This document shows positions 37,376 through 47,164 of a stretch of DNA of 64,000 bases, in pieces. Each line of letters starts with the position of its first letter. The first letter of the stretch is position 1. Under the pieces are notes generated by a model, which made no database searches, was not told the origin of the DNA, and was given only the letters and a program-made list of their open reading frames with translations. The stretch comes from Candidatus Vallotiella adelgis. Lineage in GTDB: Bacteria; Pseudomonadota; Gammaproteobacteria; Burkholderiales; Burkholderiaceae. A program made the position numbers and the translations under genes. The DNA lies in contig NZ_CP047396.1 in the NCBI RefSeq assembly GCF_020541305.1, positions 744,001 through 808,000 on the forward strand. Direction: 5' to 3'.

Positions 37376-37493
37376 GAGCATCTCCTGGTCCTGATATGTA
37401 GAAAGTGCAGCACAAGGTGACCAGCTGCCGCGCGTGGTTCCGCCGGTGGGATCGCGCGGTTAGAGGCGGCCCTCCTGGCCGAATAGTGACGGG

Positions 37494-37523
37494 ATTGTAA
37501 AGACCCGGTCTTAGCCTGTGCAA
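37494..37523 (-). promoter_or_regulatory. Probable promoter of the aceE-aceF operon
   Basis: On the minus strand TTGCAC (37518-37523) and TACAAT (37494-37499) are 18 bases apart. The leader of about 110 bases to aceE contains a GC-rich hairpin (CGGCC / GGCCG). The spacer between the boxes carries the small inverted repeat AGACC/GGTCT. Confidence 0.55.
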
Positions 37524-37529
37524 CAAAAT

Positions 37530-39240
37530 TTTTTAAATAACCAGATGATTTTTCATTTTGGAGATTCAAGAAGTGCAATAAGAAAATCTGGCATCTTTAG
37601 ATGTTCTATCTCTGGGTTATGTTAAAATTTTCACAGTATGATTTTATTGTTGTGTAACAATTTTTCTATATTGACTAATTAGTTCTGAGCTTGTGGAGCA
37701 AGAAGACTATAGGTTTACCTATGGCCTAACGTCCAAACTGGATAACATGAAGGCCCCCCGTTTACTGCTCACTCACGCCGTTTATTATTACAGCCTGATA
37801 AGGCTGATTATATGGAAACTAGTTCAAGAAAGAGTAGAAGGAAGATGCGTTATATCAAAACATCGCATATTAAATAATAATATATTAATCCATCTATAAT
37901 AAACGGATAAGAACAAATGCTGTTTCTCACAAGAGAAAACAGATTTTGCAGGCGTCGTCAATGCTGCAATGCAAAGCTAGGATGATATGGGTTAGAACTG
38001 CAAGATATAGAGATTTTTCTACGCACAAGCGTTTTTATGCACTATAAAAGCCTAGAATTAATTAGAAATCTTAGTTCAGAATATCAAAAAACATCACGCA
38101 TGTAAACAAATACTTTTCTAGATGAAAGTCTAAACAGACTTAGCGGAAAGCCACTTCACTCACGAGAAAAACCGCTCTTCTACCGTACTAGCTGCATAAA
38201 CCTCTACATAGAGATGTAATGATAGCTGATATGACTTCTCCCGGAGAAAAGTCGTATTTTTAGGGTTAGCATTTTTAGTATTTAGCCTGAATATGGCTCA
38301 ATCTTTTACAAGACACCCTATACATTATCGCTGATCGATAGCCTCTTAGCGAGAAACTAGCTGGATGTTGTTCATGATAAACATTAAATGCAAGTATGAT
38401 GGGGTCATCAGCTCAATAACGCCGTACGTATTTCAGGATTGACTTTGAGTTCCTAGTCTCAGCTCCACCCGTAGTAGCAGAGAAGTCAAGCCGAACTGCT
38501 GTTCACTAACCACCATTTCCGGCACCCGTTAAAAACTACTAAAAAAACACCTGATGACCTCGATGCTAAACAACTGGATACATTCAGTTTTGACACCTGA
38601 CACCGACTTGTGAGCTGCCGTTCTAGCTACAAGTAGCTAGAATCTAGAAGCCCTGAGCAATCTATATGCAGAGCATCTCACGGTGCATTTGAAATGCGCC
38701 TGCAATAGATTAAGAAAGTTGGTAGTCAACACACTTAAATTAATATAGATATACTGCAGCATGCTCGACAATAAAAAAAGATTTATAGTCTAACTACTCC
38801 TTGATAAGGATAAAGGAACTCACCCCGTGAGTGGAAAATCAGTTCAGCTCATCCGCTAATGTTGGTCTCATGATTAATGAGACACCTAATATAGGTTAGT
38901 GAAATTTATAAACGAGTCAATAGACGACTTTTTTAGTACTAAAGAGAAAATTACATTAGGCTGTGTTCGCTAGATTATCCATAAAACCCGTTCGTAAATT
39001 AATATAATTAAACAAGCCAACAATCTGAATTGTTAACTTATAAATATATTAATATTACAAAATATTCTGTCGCTACAGATTAATACTAATCAGTCGAGCA
39101 CATCATTTCTTTTTTGGTCAAATAAATAGATTACGGATAATCTCTTAATCAAGATTAAGGTGGGTCAAGGTGCTCCGTGCAAAAAGCCAGTCACTGATAG
39201 CGGTATAATATAATACGACACGCTCGTCTCTTAGTATTGC
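37530..39240. other. 1.7 kb AT-rich spacer between aceE and folD
   Basis: Divergent region without recognisable genes. As I recall, Burkholderia has a sensor kinase and response regulator pair between aceE and folD; no readable remnant was found, so they would be deleted or eroded beyond recognition. A TATAAT lies about 55 bases before folD without a convincing -35. Confidence 0.5.
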
Positions 39241-39264
39241 GACCCACTTAATTCATAACTTGCT

Positions 39265-40119
39265 ATGACAGCTAGAATCATCGATGGCACTCTGCTCTCT
39301 AAACGGCTGCGTTCCGATAAGGTAGCACAACGTGCTGCCGCGCTTACTGAACGTGGCTACCCACCTAGACTCGCAGTAATACTGGTAGGCAATAACGCAG
39401 CTAGCCAGATCTACGTTCGTAATAAGATCAAGGCGTGCGAGGCTAACGGTTTGCATGCAGTATGTGATTACTACCCAGCCGAACTAATCGAGGCTAATCT
39501 GCTTGTCAGAATTGACCAGCTGAACCGTGATCCGAGGATACACGGTATTCTTGTGCAACTACCTTTACCACCGCATATCGATGCATATAAAGTTATCGCA
39601 GCGATTGCACCAGAAAAAGATGTAGATGGCTTGCATGTCGTGAATATGGGTGCGTTGATGGCTGGAAAACCCCTTTTTCGCCCTTGCACTCCATATGGAG
39701 TAATGAAAATATTCGAATTAGAAAACATCCCTCTGACTGGCGCTAACGCCGTAGTTATCGGCCGCTCCAACATTGTTGGCAAGCCAATGGCGATGCTACT
39801 AGTTGAAGCCGGCGCAACTGTAACGATCTGCAGCAGTAAGACTCGGGATTTAGCAGTGCATACGCGTAGCGCGGAGATCGTCGTCGCAGCAACTGGCACG
39901 TGGAATTTAGTGACGGCTGATATGGTTAAGCCGGGCGCAACTGTTATCGACGTTGGCATCAACCGTGATGACAAGGGCCAGTTGTGTGGCGATGTAGATT
40001 TCGCCGGCGTTCATAAGGTTGCCGGGCATATCACACCGGTACCAGGCGGTGTCGGTCCAATGACAATTACGATGTTATTAGTCAATACAATTGCAGCAGC
40101 CGAATACGCAGCCGGGTGA
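39265..40119 (+). CDS. folD: Bifunctional methylenetetrahydrofolate dehydrogenase/cyclohydrolase
   Basis: Interconverts methylene-, methenyl- and 10-formyl-tetrahydrofolate, feeding purine and formyl-Met synthesis. 284 residues with the catalytic Tyr50 and Lys54 ([10 protein letters not shown]), the substrate strip QLPLPPHID near 110, PCTPYGVM, the NADP-binding [13 protein letters not shown] near 165 and the C-terminal [10 protein letters not shown]. Complete. Works with glyA at 48 kb, which supplies methylene-tetrahydrofolate. Confidence 0.96.
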   Translation: MTARIIDGTLLSKRLRSDKVAQRAAALTERGYPPRLAVILVGNNAASQIYVRNKIKACEANGLHAVCDYYPAELIEANLLVRIDQLNRDPRIHGILVQLPLPPHIDAYKVIAAIAPEKDVDGLHVVNMGALMAGKPLFRPCTPYGVMKIFELENIPLTGANAVVIGRSNIVGKPMAMLLVEAGATVTICSSKTRDLAVHTRSAEIVVAATGTWNLVTADMVKPGATVIDVGINRDDKGQLCGDVDFAGVHKVAGHITPVPGGVGPMTITMLLVNTIAAAEYAAG

Positions 40120-40264
40120 CGCTGCGGGCGTGTAAGATTGGGCATAATTGACTGTAAGCTATCGTTAAACCCCCAAATTATAGGCACACGTTAAACGCCA
40201 CGCGGGTACCCCAGTCTTAGTTCGTCACGTTGATTAGCACGTTTCATAATATGATAGGAACATC

Positions 40265-42346
40265 ATGGGCCAAGCTGCTACTCTCAATCCATTACTTAAT
40301 TTCTCAGATTTACCCCATTTTAACTTAATCCGCCCTGAGCATGTGACCCCGGCGCTCGATATTCTACTTAAAGCCGCGCACGACGCAGTACAACATGCCA
40401 GTGCGCCGCAAACACCGGCCACCTGGGAGATGATAGTCGAACCAGTTGAAATGGCTACCGAGCCGCTATCACGCGCGTGGAGCGTAATTGACCATTTAAA
40501 TGCTGTTTCCGACACACCAACACTGCGCGCGGCACATGCACAAAATTTGCCTCGAGTGATCGAATTTTGGTCAAAAGTCGGACATAATCTTGCGCTGTAC
40601 GAGAAATACAAGTGTATTGTAGCCAGCAGCGCATATGCGCTTCTCAGTGACATCCGCAAGACAATTCTTCACAACGCGATACGCGATTTTCGTCTATCTG
40701 GCGCTGAACTTCCAGAATATAAAAAGCCGCGTTTTGCGCAATTGCATGAACAAAAAGCCGCGCTATCGAAGCAGTTCTCAGACAATGTGCTCGATGCAAC
40801 GAACGCGTATACATACTTTGTGACGGATGACACAGAACTGAATGGCCTACCTGTGGACGTGATTAACTCCGCTCGTCATATGGCCGAAAAAGATAGCAGG
40901 CCGGGCTGGAAATTTACGCTGCACTGCCCATCGTATTTTCCGGTCACACAATATGCAGAACACCGGCCGATGCGCGAAGCAATGTACCGCGCATATATGA
41001 CGCGCGCATCGGAACTCGGCCCTCGCTATAGCTGCGGCAAGCCGCAGTGGGACAACACTGCGAATATGACCGAGCAGCTAAAGCTGCGCGCAGAAGAAGC
41101 ATTGATGCTAGGCTATCAGAATTTTGCGCAAATATCGCTCGAGTCAAAGATGGCAGACTCGCCGGAGCAGGTTATTGTATTTCTTGATGACATTGCGCGG
41201 CGTGCGAGGCCGCATGCAAAAAAAGACTGGGCGCAACTGCAAGCATTTTCAGCTAACGATCTTCAGCTTATGCCGCTTAAACCATGGGATATTGCTTACG
41301 CGTCTGAAAAACTGCGAAGAAAGCTATATGCGTTCTCCGAACAAGAAGTTAAGAAATACTTCCCAGAAAGCACCGTTCTTCAAGGTTTATTTCGTATTAC
41401 TGAGTACTTATTCGACATACTCATTAAACCGAATTCGGCTGAAACGTGGCATCCGGACGTACAGTTTTTCCGAGTTGAAGATCGTGATGGTAGGTTGCTC
41501 GCTGAGTTTTATCTAGATTTGTATGCCCGCGAGAGCAAGCGCAGTGGTGCGTGGATGAATGACGCACGCTCACGCTACAGACATGCCAACGGTACACTGC
41601 AAACCCCAGTCGCCTATCTAACGTGTAACTTCTCAGCCCCAGTTGGTGACAAACCAACTTGCTTTACACATGGTGAAGTTATTACTTTATTCCACGAGTT
41701 TGGTCATGGATTACACCACATGCTGACTCGAATCGACGAGTTAAGTGTATCTGGAATTAATGGTGTTGAATGGGATGCTGTTGAATTTCCATCGCAGTTC
41801 ATGGAGAACTTCTGCTGGGAGTGGGATGTTCTAACTAGTATAACCTCGAATATAGAGAGTGGCGAACCATTACCGCGCGAATTATTTGATAAAATGCTGG
41901 CGGCAAAGAATTTCCAAAGTGGGCTTGTCACATTGCAACAAATCGTCTTTTCAAAATTCGATATGCTGTTGCATACCAGCCATAATCCTTATGGCATGCT
42001 CGGTGTTAATACACTAGCCCGCCAGGTAAGTGATAGCTGCCATGTTATACCGCAAGCATCATTTTCGAGATGGCCAAACACATTCGGTCACATGTTTTCA
42101 GGCGGCTATGCTGCAGGTTATTATAGCTACAAATGGGCTGAGGTTATGTCAGCCGATGCTTATGCCTCATTTAAGGAAGCAGCTAGCACCAGTGGTAGTG
42201 TACTTAATCATGAAACCGGAGCGCGCTACCGCGCGCAGATACTCGAGGTTGGTGGTAGCCGTTCTACGCTAACATCGTTCGAGGCTTTTCGAGGTCGTCA
42301 ACCAAGTATCGAGGCTATGTTACGTGACAATGGCATGATCACGTAA
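40265..42346 (+). CDS. prlC: Oligopeptidase A (M3 metallopeptidase)
   Basis: Cytoplasmic zinc peptidase that degrades signal peptides and other oligopeptides. 693 residues, full length. The zinc motif HEFGH is at 477-481 with the downstream glutamate ligand in GVEWDAVEFPSQFMEN. N-terminal NPLLNFSDLPHF and C-terminal MLRDNGMI match the family. Follows folD by 145 bases on the same strand, as in Burkholderia. Confidence 0.94.
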   Translation: MGQAATLNPLLNFSDLPHFNLIRPEHVTPALDILLKAAHDAVQHASAPQTPATWEMIVEPVEMATEPLSRAWSVIDHLNAVSDTPTLRAAHAQNLPRVIEFWSKVGHNLALYEKYKCIVASSAYALLSDIRKTILHNAIRDFRLSGAELPEYKKPRFAQLHEQKAALSKQFSDNVLDATNAYTYFVTDDTELNGLPVDVINSARHMAEKDSRPGWKFTLHCPSYFPVTQYAEHRPMREAMYRAYMTRASELGPRYSCGKPQWDNTANMTEQLKLRAEEALMLGYQNFAQISLESKMADSPEQVIVFLDDIARRARPHAKKDWAQLQAFSANDLQLMPLKPWDIAYASEKLRRKLYAFSEQEVKKYFPESTVLQGLFRITEYLFDILIKPNSAETWHPDVQFFRVEDRDGRLLAEFYLDLYARESKRSGAWMNDARSRYRHANGTLQTPVAYLTCNFSAPVGDKPTCFTHGEVITLFHEFGHGLHHMLTRIDELSVSGINGVEWDAVEFPSQFMENFCWEWDVLTSITSNIESGEPLPRELFDKMLAAKNFQSGLVTLQQIVFSKFDMLLHTSHNPYGMLGVNTLARQVSDSCHVIPQASFSRWPNTFGHMFSGGYAAGYYSYKWAEVMSADAYASFKEAASTSGSVLNHETGARYRAQILEVGGSRSTLTSFEAFRGRQPSIEAMLRDNGMIT

Positions 42347-42846
42347 GCTGATTTAATTCCAATCCAACTGGAATCTGTCTATGCAACAAACCATTCTACA
42401 AAAACGTAATTTATTCGGCAGCGTTTTACTTTAGCAGAAAGCTTCAAGGGCTAATAGCTGTGTATGATCAAACATCCATGGCAGAACATATCGCCAGCAG
42501 TCAAAAGGCGTCCGACGCGGTCAACCCACGTCACATCATAGCACGTTTACATTAAAATATACATCAATGTGGAATCGCGATTAGGTTGCACTACAGATTG
42601 ATTTTTATAATTCGGTCCGCGACTCACGTGTTATTGCCTACAGTGGTGTATATATTTCTTATGTTACACCAGTTGTAATAGATCTATCAAATAAATATAC
42701 GATATAATAATTAAATATATCCCGATCGAAGTGCCTCCCTATATTATAAAATTTCGGCGTCACATATTAATAATGTAATCCGCTGACTAGCTATTGTATA
42801 AAGTGAGCCTAGTAAATCAGGCTATTAGGATTTTAGGTATACAGTA
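42347..42846. other. 500-base spacer, nothing recognised
   Basis: Between prlC and the rhodanese gene. The second half is AT-rich. No coding relic or strong hairpin identified. Confidence 0.5.
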
Positions 42847-43311
42847 ATGAATACATATAATAATATTTATAAAACAGCTAATCTTCGGCGTATTCAATAC
42901 CAGTTGCAGTATGCTGGCGCATTGACGCCAGGTGAAGCATTCGAGCTGCTAGCTCTCGAACCGTTAGGATTGTTAATTGACGTGCGTACCCACGCAGAAC
43001 TAGATTGGGTCGGTTATCCGGTCGTGGCCAATAACCAGTATGTACACGTCGAGTGGACCCAATACCCGGGCGCTATCCAAAATAGCAAGTTTGTAGAGCA
43101 ATTATATAAAGTGGCGATGCCTCACACACTAATCCTGCTGCTATGCCGCAGCGCTATACGCTCGAAGCTCGCTGCAGAGGCAGCAGCAAACGCAGGCTTT
43201 GTGAGAGCCTTCGATATTCTAGAAGGTTTTGAGGGAAAAAAAGATGATCGGGGCCACCGCAAGACAATAAGCGGTTGGTGTTTTCGCGGTTTACCCTGGG
43301 TTAGTGCCTAG
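42847..43311 (+). CDS. Rhodanese-like domain protein
   Basis: Single-domain sulfurtransferase fold, 154 residues. LLIDVRTHAELDWVGYP (43-58) is the conserved front motif; the active-site loop LLLCRSAIRS carries the catalytic Cys100; the C-terminal EGFEG...NGW-like stretch (KTISGWCFRGLPWV) matches proteobacterial rhodaneses. The loop has the six-residue CRSAIRS form expected for a persulfide carrier. Donor and acceptor cannot be told from the context; it stands alone between spacers. Confidence 0.85.
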   Translation: MNTYNNIYKTANLRRIQYQLQYAGALTPGEAFELLALEPLGLLIDVRTHAELDWVGYPVVANNQYVHVEWTQYPGAIQNSKFVEQLYKVAMPHTLILLLCRSAIRSKLAAEAAANAGFVRAFDILEGFEGKKDDRGHRKTISGWCFRGLPWVSA

Positions 43312-43836
43312 ATATCGAAGATGCAGCAGCAGCATGGGAAATTTCTTAGAATAGCCGCATACGTGGAAAAAACATATCACCGAAGAGGCAGCGATCAACA
43401 ATCTAAGCTTGTTATAGGATGTGCTTAAACCAAACATACTATTATATATGTAATTTTAGTATAAAGTTATTATGCCTTTTACAGGTACTCAGTCGAGTTA
43501 CTGTCTCAAGACAGACGATTTCTGTCCGTTTCAACATTCTATCGACTAACAGTTTGTAGGATTCATACAGGCTGCGCAGCAACATTTAACTGGTAGGTAT
43601 AATCAAAAGTATTGATTAACTCAGTGTTATTTTTACTATTGAGACATGTGTGTAACACAATTTCATAAAAAGTAAAAAGATAGGCCACTATTTTAACAAA
43701 TAAACATATCTTAACTTCTTAGGTTATCAGATGAGAAAGTAGATCTAAAAGTTAGCCATAGACCGAACCTATTTTTTCTAATAACAAAATCTGATCTTTT
43801 CTAGTATTTTAATACTAATCTGCTGCTTCATAGAAA
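43312..43836. other. AT-rich spacer, nothing recognised
   Basis: About 525 bases between the rhodanese gene and the convergent tRNA-Arg gene; no frame or repeat of note. Confidence 0.45.
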
Positions 43837-43870
43837 TAAAAAAATGGCTCATCAAATGCTGTATTTGATG
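43837..43870 (-). terminator. Probable terminator of tRNA-Arg
   Basis: Minus strand: CATCAAAT (43863-43870), 5-base loop, ATTTGATG (43850-43857), then AGCCATTTTTTT. Located 29 bases past the tRNA 3' end. Confidence 0.65.
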
Positions 43871-43898
43871 CTAAAAACTACGAGCCTCCATTCTTTGA

Positions 43899-43975
43899 TG
43901 GCCCGCCCTGCAGGATTCGAACCTGCGGCCTACGGCTTAGAAGGCCGTTGCTCTATCCAACTGAGCTAAGGGCGG
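43899..43975 (-). tRNA. tRNA-Arg (anticodon TCT)
   Basis: 77 bases with the CCA encoded. Acceptor CCGCCCT pairs perfectly with AGGGCGG; D-arm TAGCTCAGTTGGATAGAGC, anticodon loop CTTCTAA giving TCT (reads AGA/AGG), T-arm GGTTCGAATCC. All stems are intact. Confidence 0.95.
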
Positions 43976-43989
43976 TTAAGGACCAAAAT

Positions 43990-43995
43990 ATTATA
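43990..43995 (-). promoter_or_regulatory. -10 box of tRNA-Arg
   Basis: Perfect TATAAT 14 bases upstream of the tRNA 5' end; the -35 candidate 17 bases further (TCTAAA) is weak. Confidence 0.5.
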
Positions 43996-44957
43996 CTAGA
44001 TACGCCCTAATTTTTAGAAATTAATACGTAGACTGTTCAGTCTAATAGGGAAATGCACTAGAAAAATTGAGTCATGATAATACAAAAATTTTTTTGACTA
44101 TAACTAAATATTGCGATCTATCTGCTATTGCTATTTAGCAATATATGCTAACGCAACATTTACACCAACATATAAATTTATAAGAAGTAGATTAGACTAG
44201 ATAAGCTAGAAATCACGTAATATAAATTGTCTGTAGTCAACCAACCTGCGATTGTAGAAATCGTTCATATAAAATATATAAGTAGAATACTCCGCTATAC
44301 GGGTCAACTTGCTGCCTGATACCATATCAGGCTAACTATGCCGGAGAATATAGTAGTTTTCGCATCTAAATTAGAAATGTAAATTTCGGCAACTGTTCTA
44401 CTGACGCGCGGATATCTGATGTCAGCGACTATTGAAAAACCGCTTTACAAAAATCAGAGATCAGCGTCTTCTATTCTTTATTACTATATTCACAGGTTAG
44501 TCAGCCGCGTTACATAGTGCTGATAAGAAAACCATACAGCATAACCTCAATAGTTCACAAGCAGCAGGGTGAGAAAGTGTGCATGGTTTTGGTAGCACTA
44601 TTTAGTCAGCGCGATGCCATCACCGTAGCGGTAATGACAGCAGTACTCAAAAGTCTACATAGTAGCGAAACAGTTTGTTAGTATTATACAGCTCTTACCA
44701 TATCGAGATTAGCAGAGTTGTTAAGCGCGATAGCCTCATCATAAGGATTAGGATCTAGCCACCTAGAAATTTTCTTGTTTCCCCAAACAGTTCATTTTCT
44801 CTAAAGTCACCGGGAAGATCTCTAAAGTCACCGGGAAGATCCCAAGTGCGGTTTACCAGTGTGCGTGGCGGGGGGGGGAGAAGGGCATATACCGATGCGC
44901 GGAGGTACCTACCACTGGCGGCAGTACACTGCACATGAATAAAGTGTACTAAGAAAA
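43996..44957. other. Spacer between divergent tRNA genes
   Basis: About 960 bases without a gene. It contains a nested hairpin at 44290-44346 (outer CTCCG/CGGAG, inner GCCTGAT/ATCAGGC with loop ACCAT), a 21-base tandem duplication and a run of nine Gs (44870-44878). Confidence 0.5.
44798..44839. repeat. 21-base tandem duplication
   Basis: Two exact copies, 44798-44818 and 44819-44839, of a unit beginning TCTCTAAAGTCACCGGG. Same unit length as the duplication in the lpdA relic but unrelated sequence. Confidence 0.9.
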
Positions 44958-44987
44958 TTGACGGAATACTAACCATTCAACTACAAT
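44958..44987 (+). promoter_or_regulatory. Promoter of tRNA-Pro
   Basis: TTGACG (44958-44963), 18-base spacer, TACAAT (44982-44987), 11 bases before the tRNA. Confidence 0.75.
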
Positions 44988-44998
44988 TAAAAATTCGG

Positions 44999-45075
44999 CG
45001 GAGCGTGGCGCAGCTTGGTAGCGCATCTGATTTGGGATCAGAGGGTCGTAGGTTCAAATCCTATCGCTCCGACCA
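44999..45075 (+). tRNA. tRNA-Pro (anticodon TGG)
   Basis: 77 bases with CCA encoded. Acceptor CGGAGCG/CGCTCCG is perfect; anticodon loop TTTGGGA gives TGG, which can read all proline codons in small genomes; T-loop TTCAAAT. Confidence 0.95.
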
Positions 45076-45566
45076 ATCGAGTCAACACTAAAAATTTACA
45101 ATAAAAATAAAATGTCTGAGTTTTAGTACACGATTTTTTTAGAGTTGAGGATGCAAAAAATCCTAAAAAAGTAATAAAAGTTTATAGTGTAAGTATAAAA
45201 TTACTCGATTTTATATGAATACATACTGTTATTAAAAAATACAGATTTACACCTGACTTAGACAGTTATTAAAATTATTAAATAAGCTAAGTCTATATCG
45301 ATAATAGACTAGCTATTTTAAATAAATAAAAGATAAACAACACTTCGTTTGTCAACTAAAAAATCACATTATAGTAGTTATCCAATTTTATTTACCACTT
45401 TATACTCTTGACCAGGTAAGCGATTGCAGCATAGATAGCCATTACATATTTATTTGATTCGTTAACACTAACATGGGTTGTTTTCTAATATCCATTAAAG
45501 CGAAAAGACACGATGTTACACAGGCATGACGGCACGCTTAACATTACAAGACTCTTTTTTCAATTC
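45076..45566. other. Very AT-rich spacer, nothing recognised
   Basis: About 490 bases between tRNA-Pro and the left arm of the inverted repeat. No gene, relic or terminator with a clear stem was seen. Confidence 0.45.
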
Positions 45567-45690
45567 CGCTAAGCGTTGACAAAAGCAACGTAAGTGTATC
45601 TTTATACCAAGGCAGTACTACTGTCGATTAATCAGTAGCCCGATCAACACACCGATACCAGCGGCGATACCGATAGAAGTCCATGGATGG
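45567..45690 (-). repeat. Left arm of a perfect 124-base inverted repeat
   Basis: Exact reverse complement of 46139-46262 over all 124 positions compared. It carries an inverted copy of the last 23 codons and the 51 bases after the stop of the DUF883 gene. Immediately inside the arm the minus-strand frame still reads NDEPF before HPWTS, so a few more codons may be a diverged extension. Confidence 0.97.
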
Positions 45691-45729
45691 AATGGTTCGT
45701 CATTTAATATGCAGTGTCATTCAGAGCAA

Positions 45730-45755
45730 TTAGATAGTTGTGCACCACTATCTAA
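45730..45755. terminator. Hairpin inside the inverted-repeat loop region
   Basis: Perfect 9-base arms TTAGATAGT / ACTATCTAA with an 8-base loop containing GTGCAC. It lies between the left arm and the DUF883 gene; no T-run follows on the plus strand (TAGAAAAAAG), while on the minus strand TGCTCTG follows, so terminator function is uncertain. Confidence 0.3.
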
Positions 45756-45911
45756 TAGAAAAAAGAATTTACTCCTAGCCTAACTAGGGCAAATTTTATG
45801 TAGTAAAAAGTAATTTCCTGCTCGGCCATGGTATAAGTGCGCTCGCTATAACTGTACAGTTCCGTTAGGATATAGGGCTTAGCGGTAAGTTTTTCGTGGA
45901 GAAAAAAAGTA

Positions 45912-46211
45912 ATGGAAGGTAACAAAGAACATTTAATGTCAGATATTAGAACTGTCCTGTCGGACGCAGAAAATCTGCTCAAACAAGCGACGAGCACGAC
46001 TGGAGAGCATGCGATCGAATTACGTGAAAAAGCGCTTACGCGCCTGAAACAGGCAAAAGAAAAAGCATCAGATGTCCAAGTAGTTGTCGTCGAAAAAGGA
46101 AAAAAAGCGGCACGTGCCACGGATGATTATGTTCACGACCATCCATGGACTTCTATCGGTATCGCCGCTGGTATCGGTGTGTTGATCGGGCTACTGATTA
46201 ATCGACAGTAG
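45912..46211 (+). CDS. DUF883 (ElaB/YqjD-like) membrane protein
   Basis: 99-residue protein: an amphipathic, coiled-coil-prone N-terminal two-thirds (MSDIRTVLSDAENLLKQA onward) and one C-terminal membrane helix with a glycine zipper (SIGIAAGIGVLIGLLINRQ), the ElaB/YqjD pattern of C-tail-anchored inner-membrane proteins reported to bind ribosomes in E. coli. ATG 45912 follows GGAG; a second Met at codon 9 is possible. The last 73 bases of the gene lie in the right arm of the inverted repeat. Followed by a YqjE-like holin-family gene and a third small membrane gene, as in the yqjD-yqjE-yqjK cluster. Confidence 0.8.
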   Translation: MEGNKEHLMSDIRTVLSDAENLLKQATSTTGEHAIELREKALTRLKQAKEKASDVQVVVVEKGKKAARATDDYVHDHPWTSIGIAAGIGVLIGLLINRQ

Positions 46212-46262
46212 TACTGCCTTGGTATAAAGATACACTTACGTTGCTTTTGTCAACGCTTAGCG
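46139..46262 (+). repeat. Right arm of the 124-base inverted repeat
   Basis: Contains the conserved C-terminal codons and stop of the DUF883 gene plus 51 bases downstream. Separated from the left arm by 448 bases that hold the promoter side and 5' three-quarters of the gene. Confidence 0.97.
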
Positions 46263-46334
46263 CTACCGCGTCCCGTGTACACGATGCGGTGGCTATCGAT
46301 ATTCCGCCTGCCGCGCATCTTGCGCAATTTGTTA

Positions 46335-46727
46335 ATGAGCAATAATACTCAACCGCTACCGCCGATTTATGGCCCACTGCGACGCCTAGTCAGATCAGTA
46401 TTTTTCCTGATTCAAACTCGTTTAGAGTTGTTTGGTATCGAACTTGCAGAAGAAAAAGAACGATTACTCTGCGTATTGTTCGCCGGCCTTGCAGCTATGA
46501 TGTTCGCGACAATGGGGTTAATCACTCTAACTATTCTAGTTACCGCGGCGTTTTGGGAAACATATCGATGGCAGGTACTAGCTATAATAGCTGTACTGTA
46601 CCTTGTCGGTGCTTTTGCCTGTATGCAGAAAGCGCGCTTTAGAGTGCGTCAAGCACCCTTAATCTTTGAGGAAACGTTATCTGAATTTGATAAAGACCGC
46701 ACTATTTTCCAAAAACCATCGCCATGA
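46335..46727 (+). CDS. Phage-holin-family (YqjE-like, DUF1469) membrane protein
   Basis: 130 residues from the ATG at 46335 (MSNNTQPLPPIYG), which matches the start of Burkholderia relatives; the frame is open from 46275 but that extension has no family resemblance. Conserved ELFGIELAEEKERLL precedes two membrane helices (about residues 48-75 and 84-102), followed by a short cytoplasmic tail ending FDKDRTIFQ. Despite the family name there is no phage context. Stop and next start overlap (ATGA). Function unknown; probably an inner-membrane partner of the DUF883 protein. Confidence 0.75.
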   Translation: MSNNTQPLPPIYGPLRRLVRSVFFLIQTRLELFGIELAEEKERLLCVLFAGLAAMMFATMGLITLTILVTAAFWETYRWQVLAIIAVLYLVGAFACMQKARFRVRQAPLIFEETLSEFDKDRTIFQKPSP

Positions 46728-47164
46728 ACGATCCTCATTCCAGTAACTACCCTACCCAATCATCTTTACTGGAAAAATTAAGTGACCCCAGGGTGCGAGC
46801 AATCCGAAAAGAGCTATTGCTATCGCGCGCCGCTCTTAATCGGCTAGATATCGCCGGTGCCGGTCAAGCACTACATCAAAGCGCCTTAAGGCTCAGTTGG
46901 ATTGGTTGGCTAATTCCGGGAATTAGCCAATTTCGCGCATTGCGCCGGTTTCCGGCAATTAGTGCATTACTAAACGAGCATGTAGTAATGCAATCCATGG
47001 CATCAGCTGTTTTTTCTGGTCCTGTACGTCGCGCGGTAATCCGAAATGCTAAACCGTTACTGAAAGTAATAGTAATAAGCCTTGTTGCATGGAAGAGCTA
47101 CAAGCTATGGAAGGCGGTATGTCCGTCACATGATGTGAGTGCTACTGCGGCGGCGGGCGAATAA
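46724..47164 (+). CDS. Small hypothetical membrane protein, third gene of the yqjDEK-like cluster
   Basis: 146 residues. N-terminal hydrophilic helix (DPRVRAIRKELLLSRAALNR) then hydrophobic segments near 56-68 and 112-128 (LLKVIVISLVAWKSYKLW). The position after a DUF1469 gene and the RxxLxxRxAxxR-like start resemble Burkholderia proteins annotated as DUF3318 or YqjK-like; I am not certain which. It overlaps the previous gene by 4 bases, so it is translated from the same message. Confidence 0.6.
   Translation: MNDPHSSNYPTQSSLLEKLSDPRVRAIRKELLLSRAALNRLDIAGAGQALHQSALRLSWIGWLIPGISQFRALRRFPAISALLNEHVVMQSMASAVFSGPVRRAVIRNAKPLLKVIVISLVAWKSYKLWKAVCPSHDVSATAAAGE

Noticed and set aside
44755-44976. 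73-codon minus-strand frame with a repeated LPGDFRD unit
   Set aside because: The repeat is just the 21-base tandem duplication; the frame includes the G9 run and overlaps the tRNA-Pro promoter.
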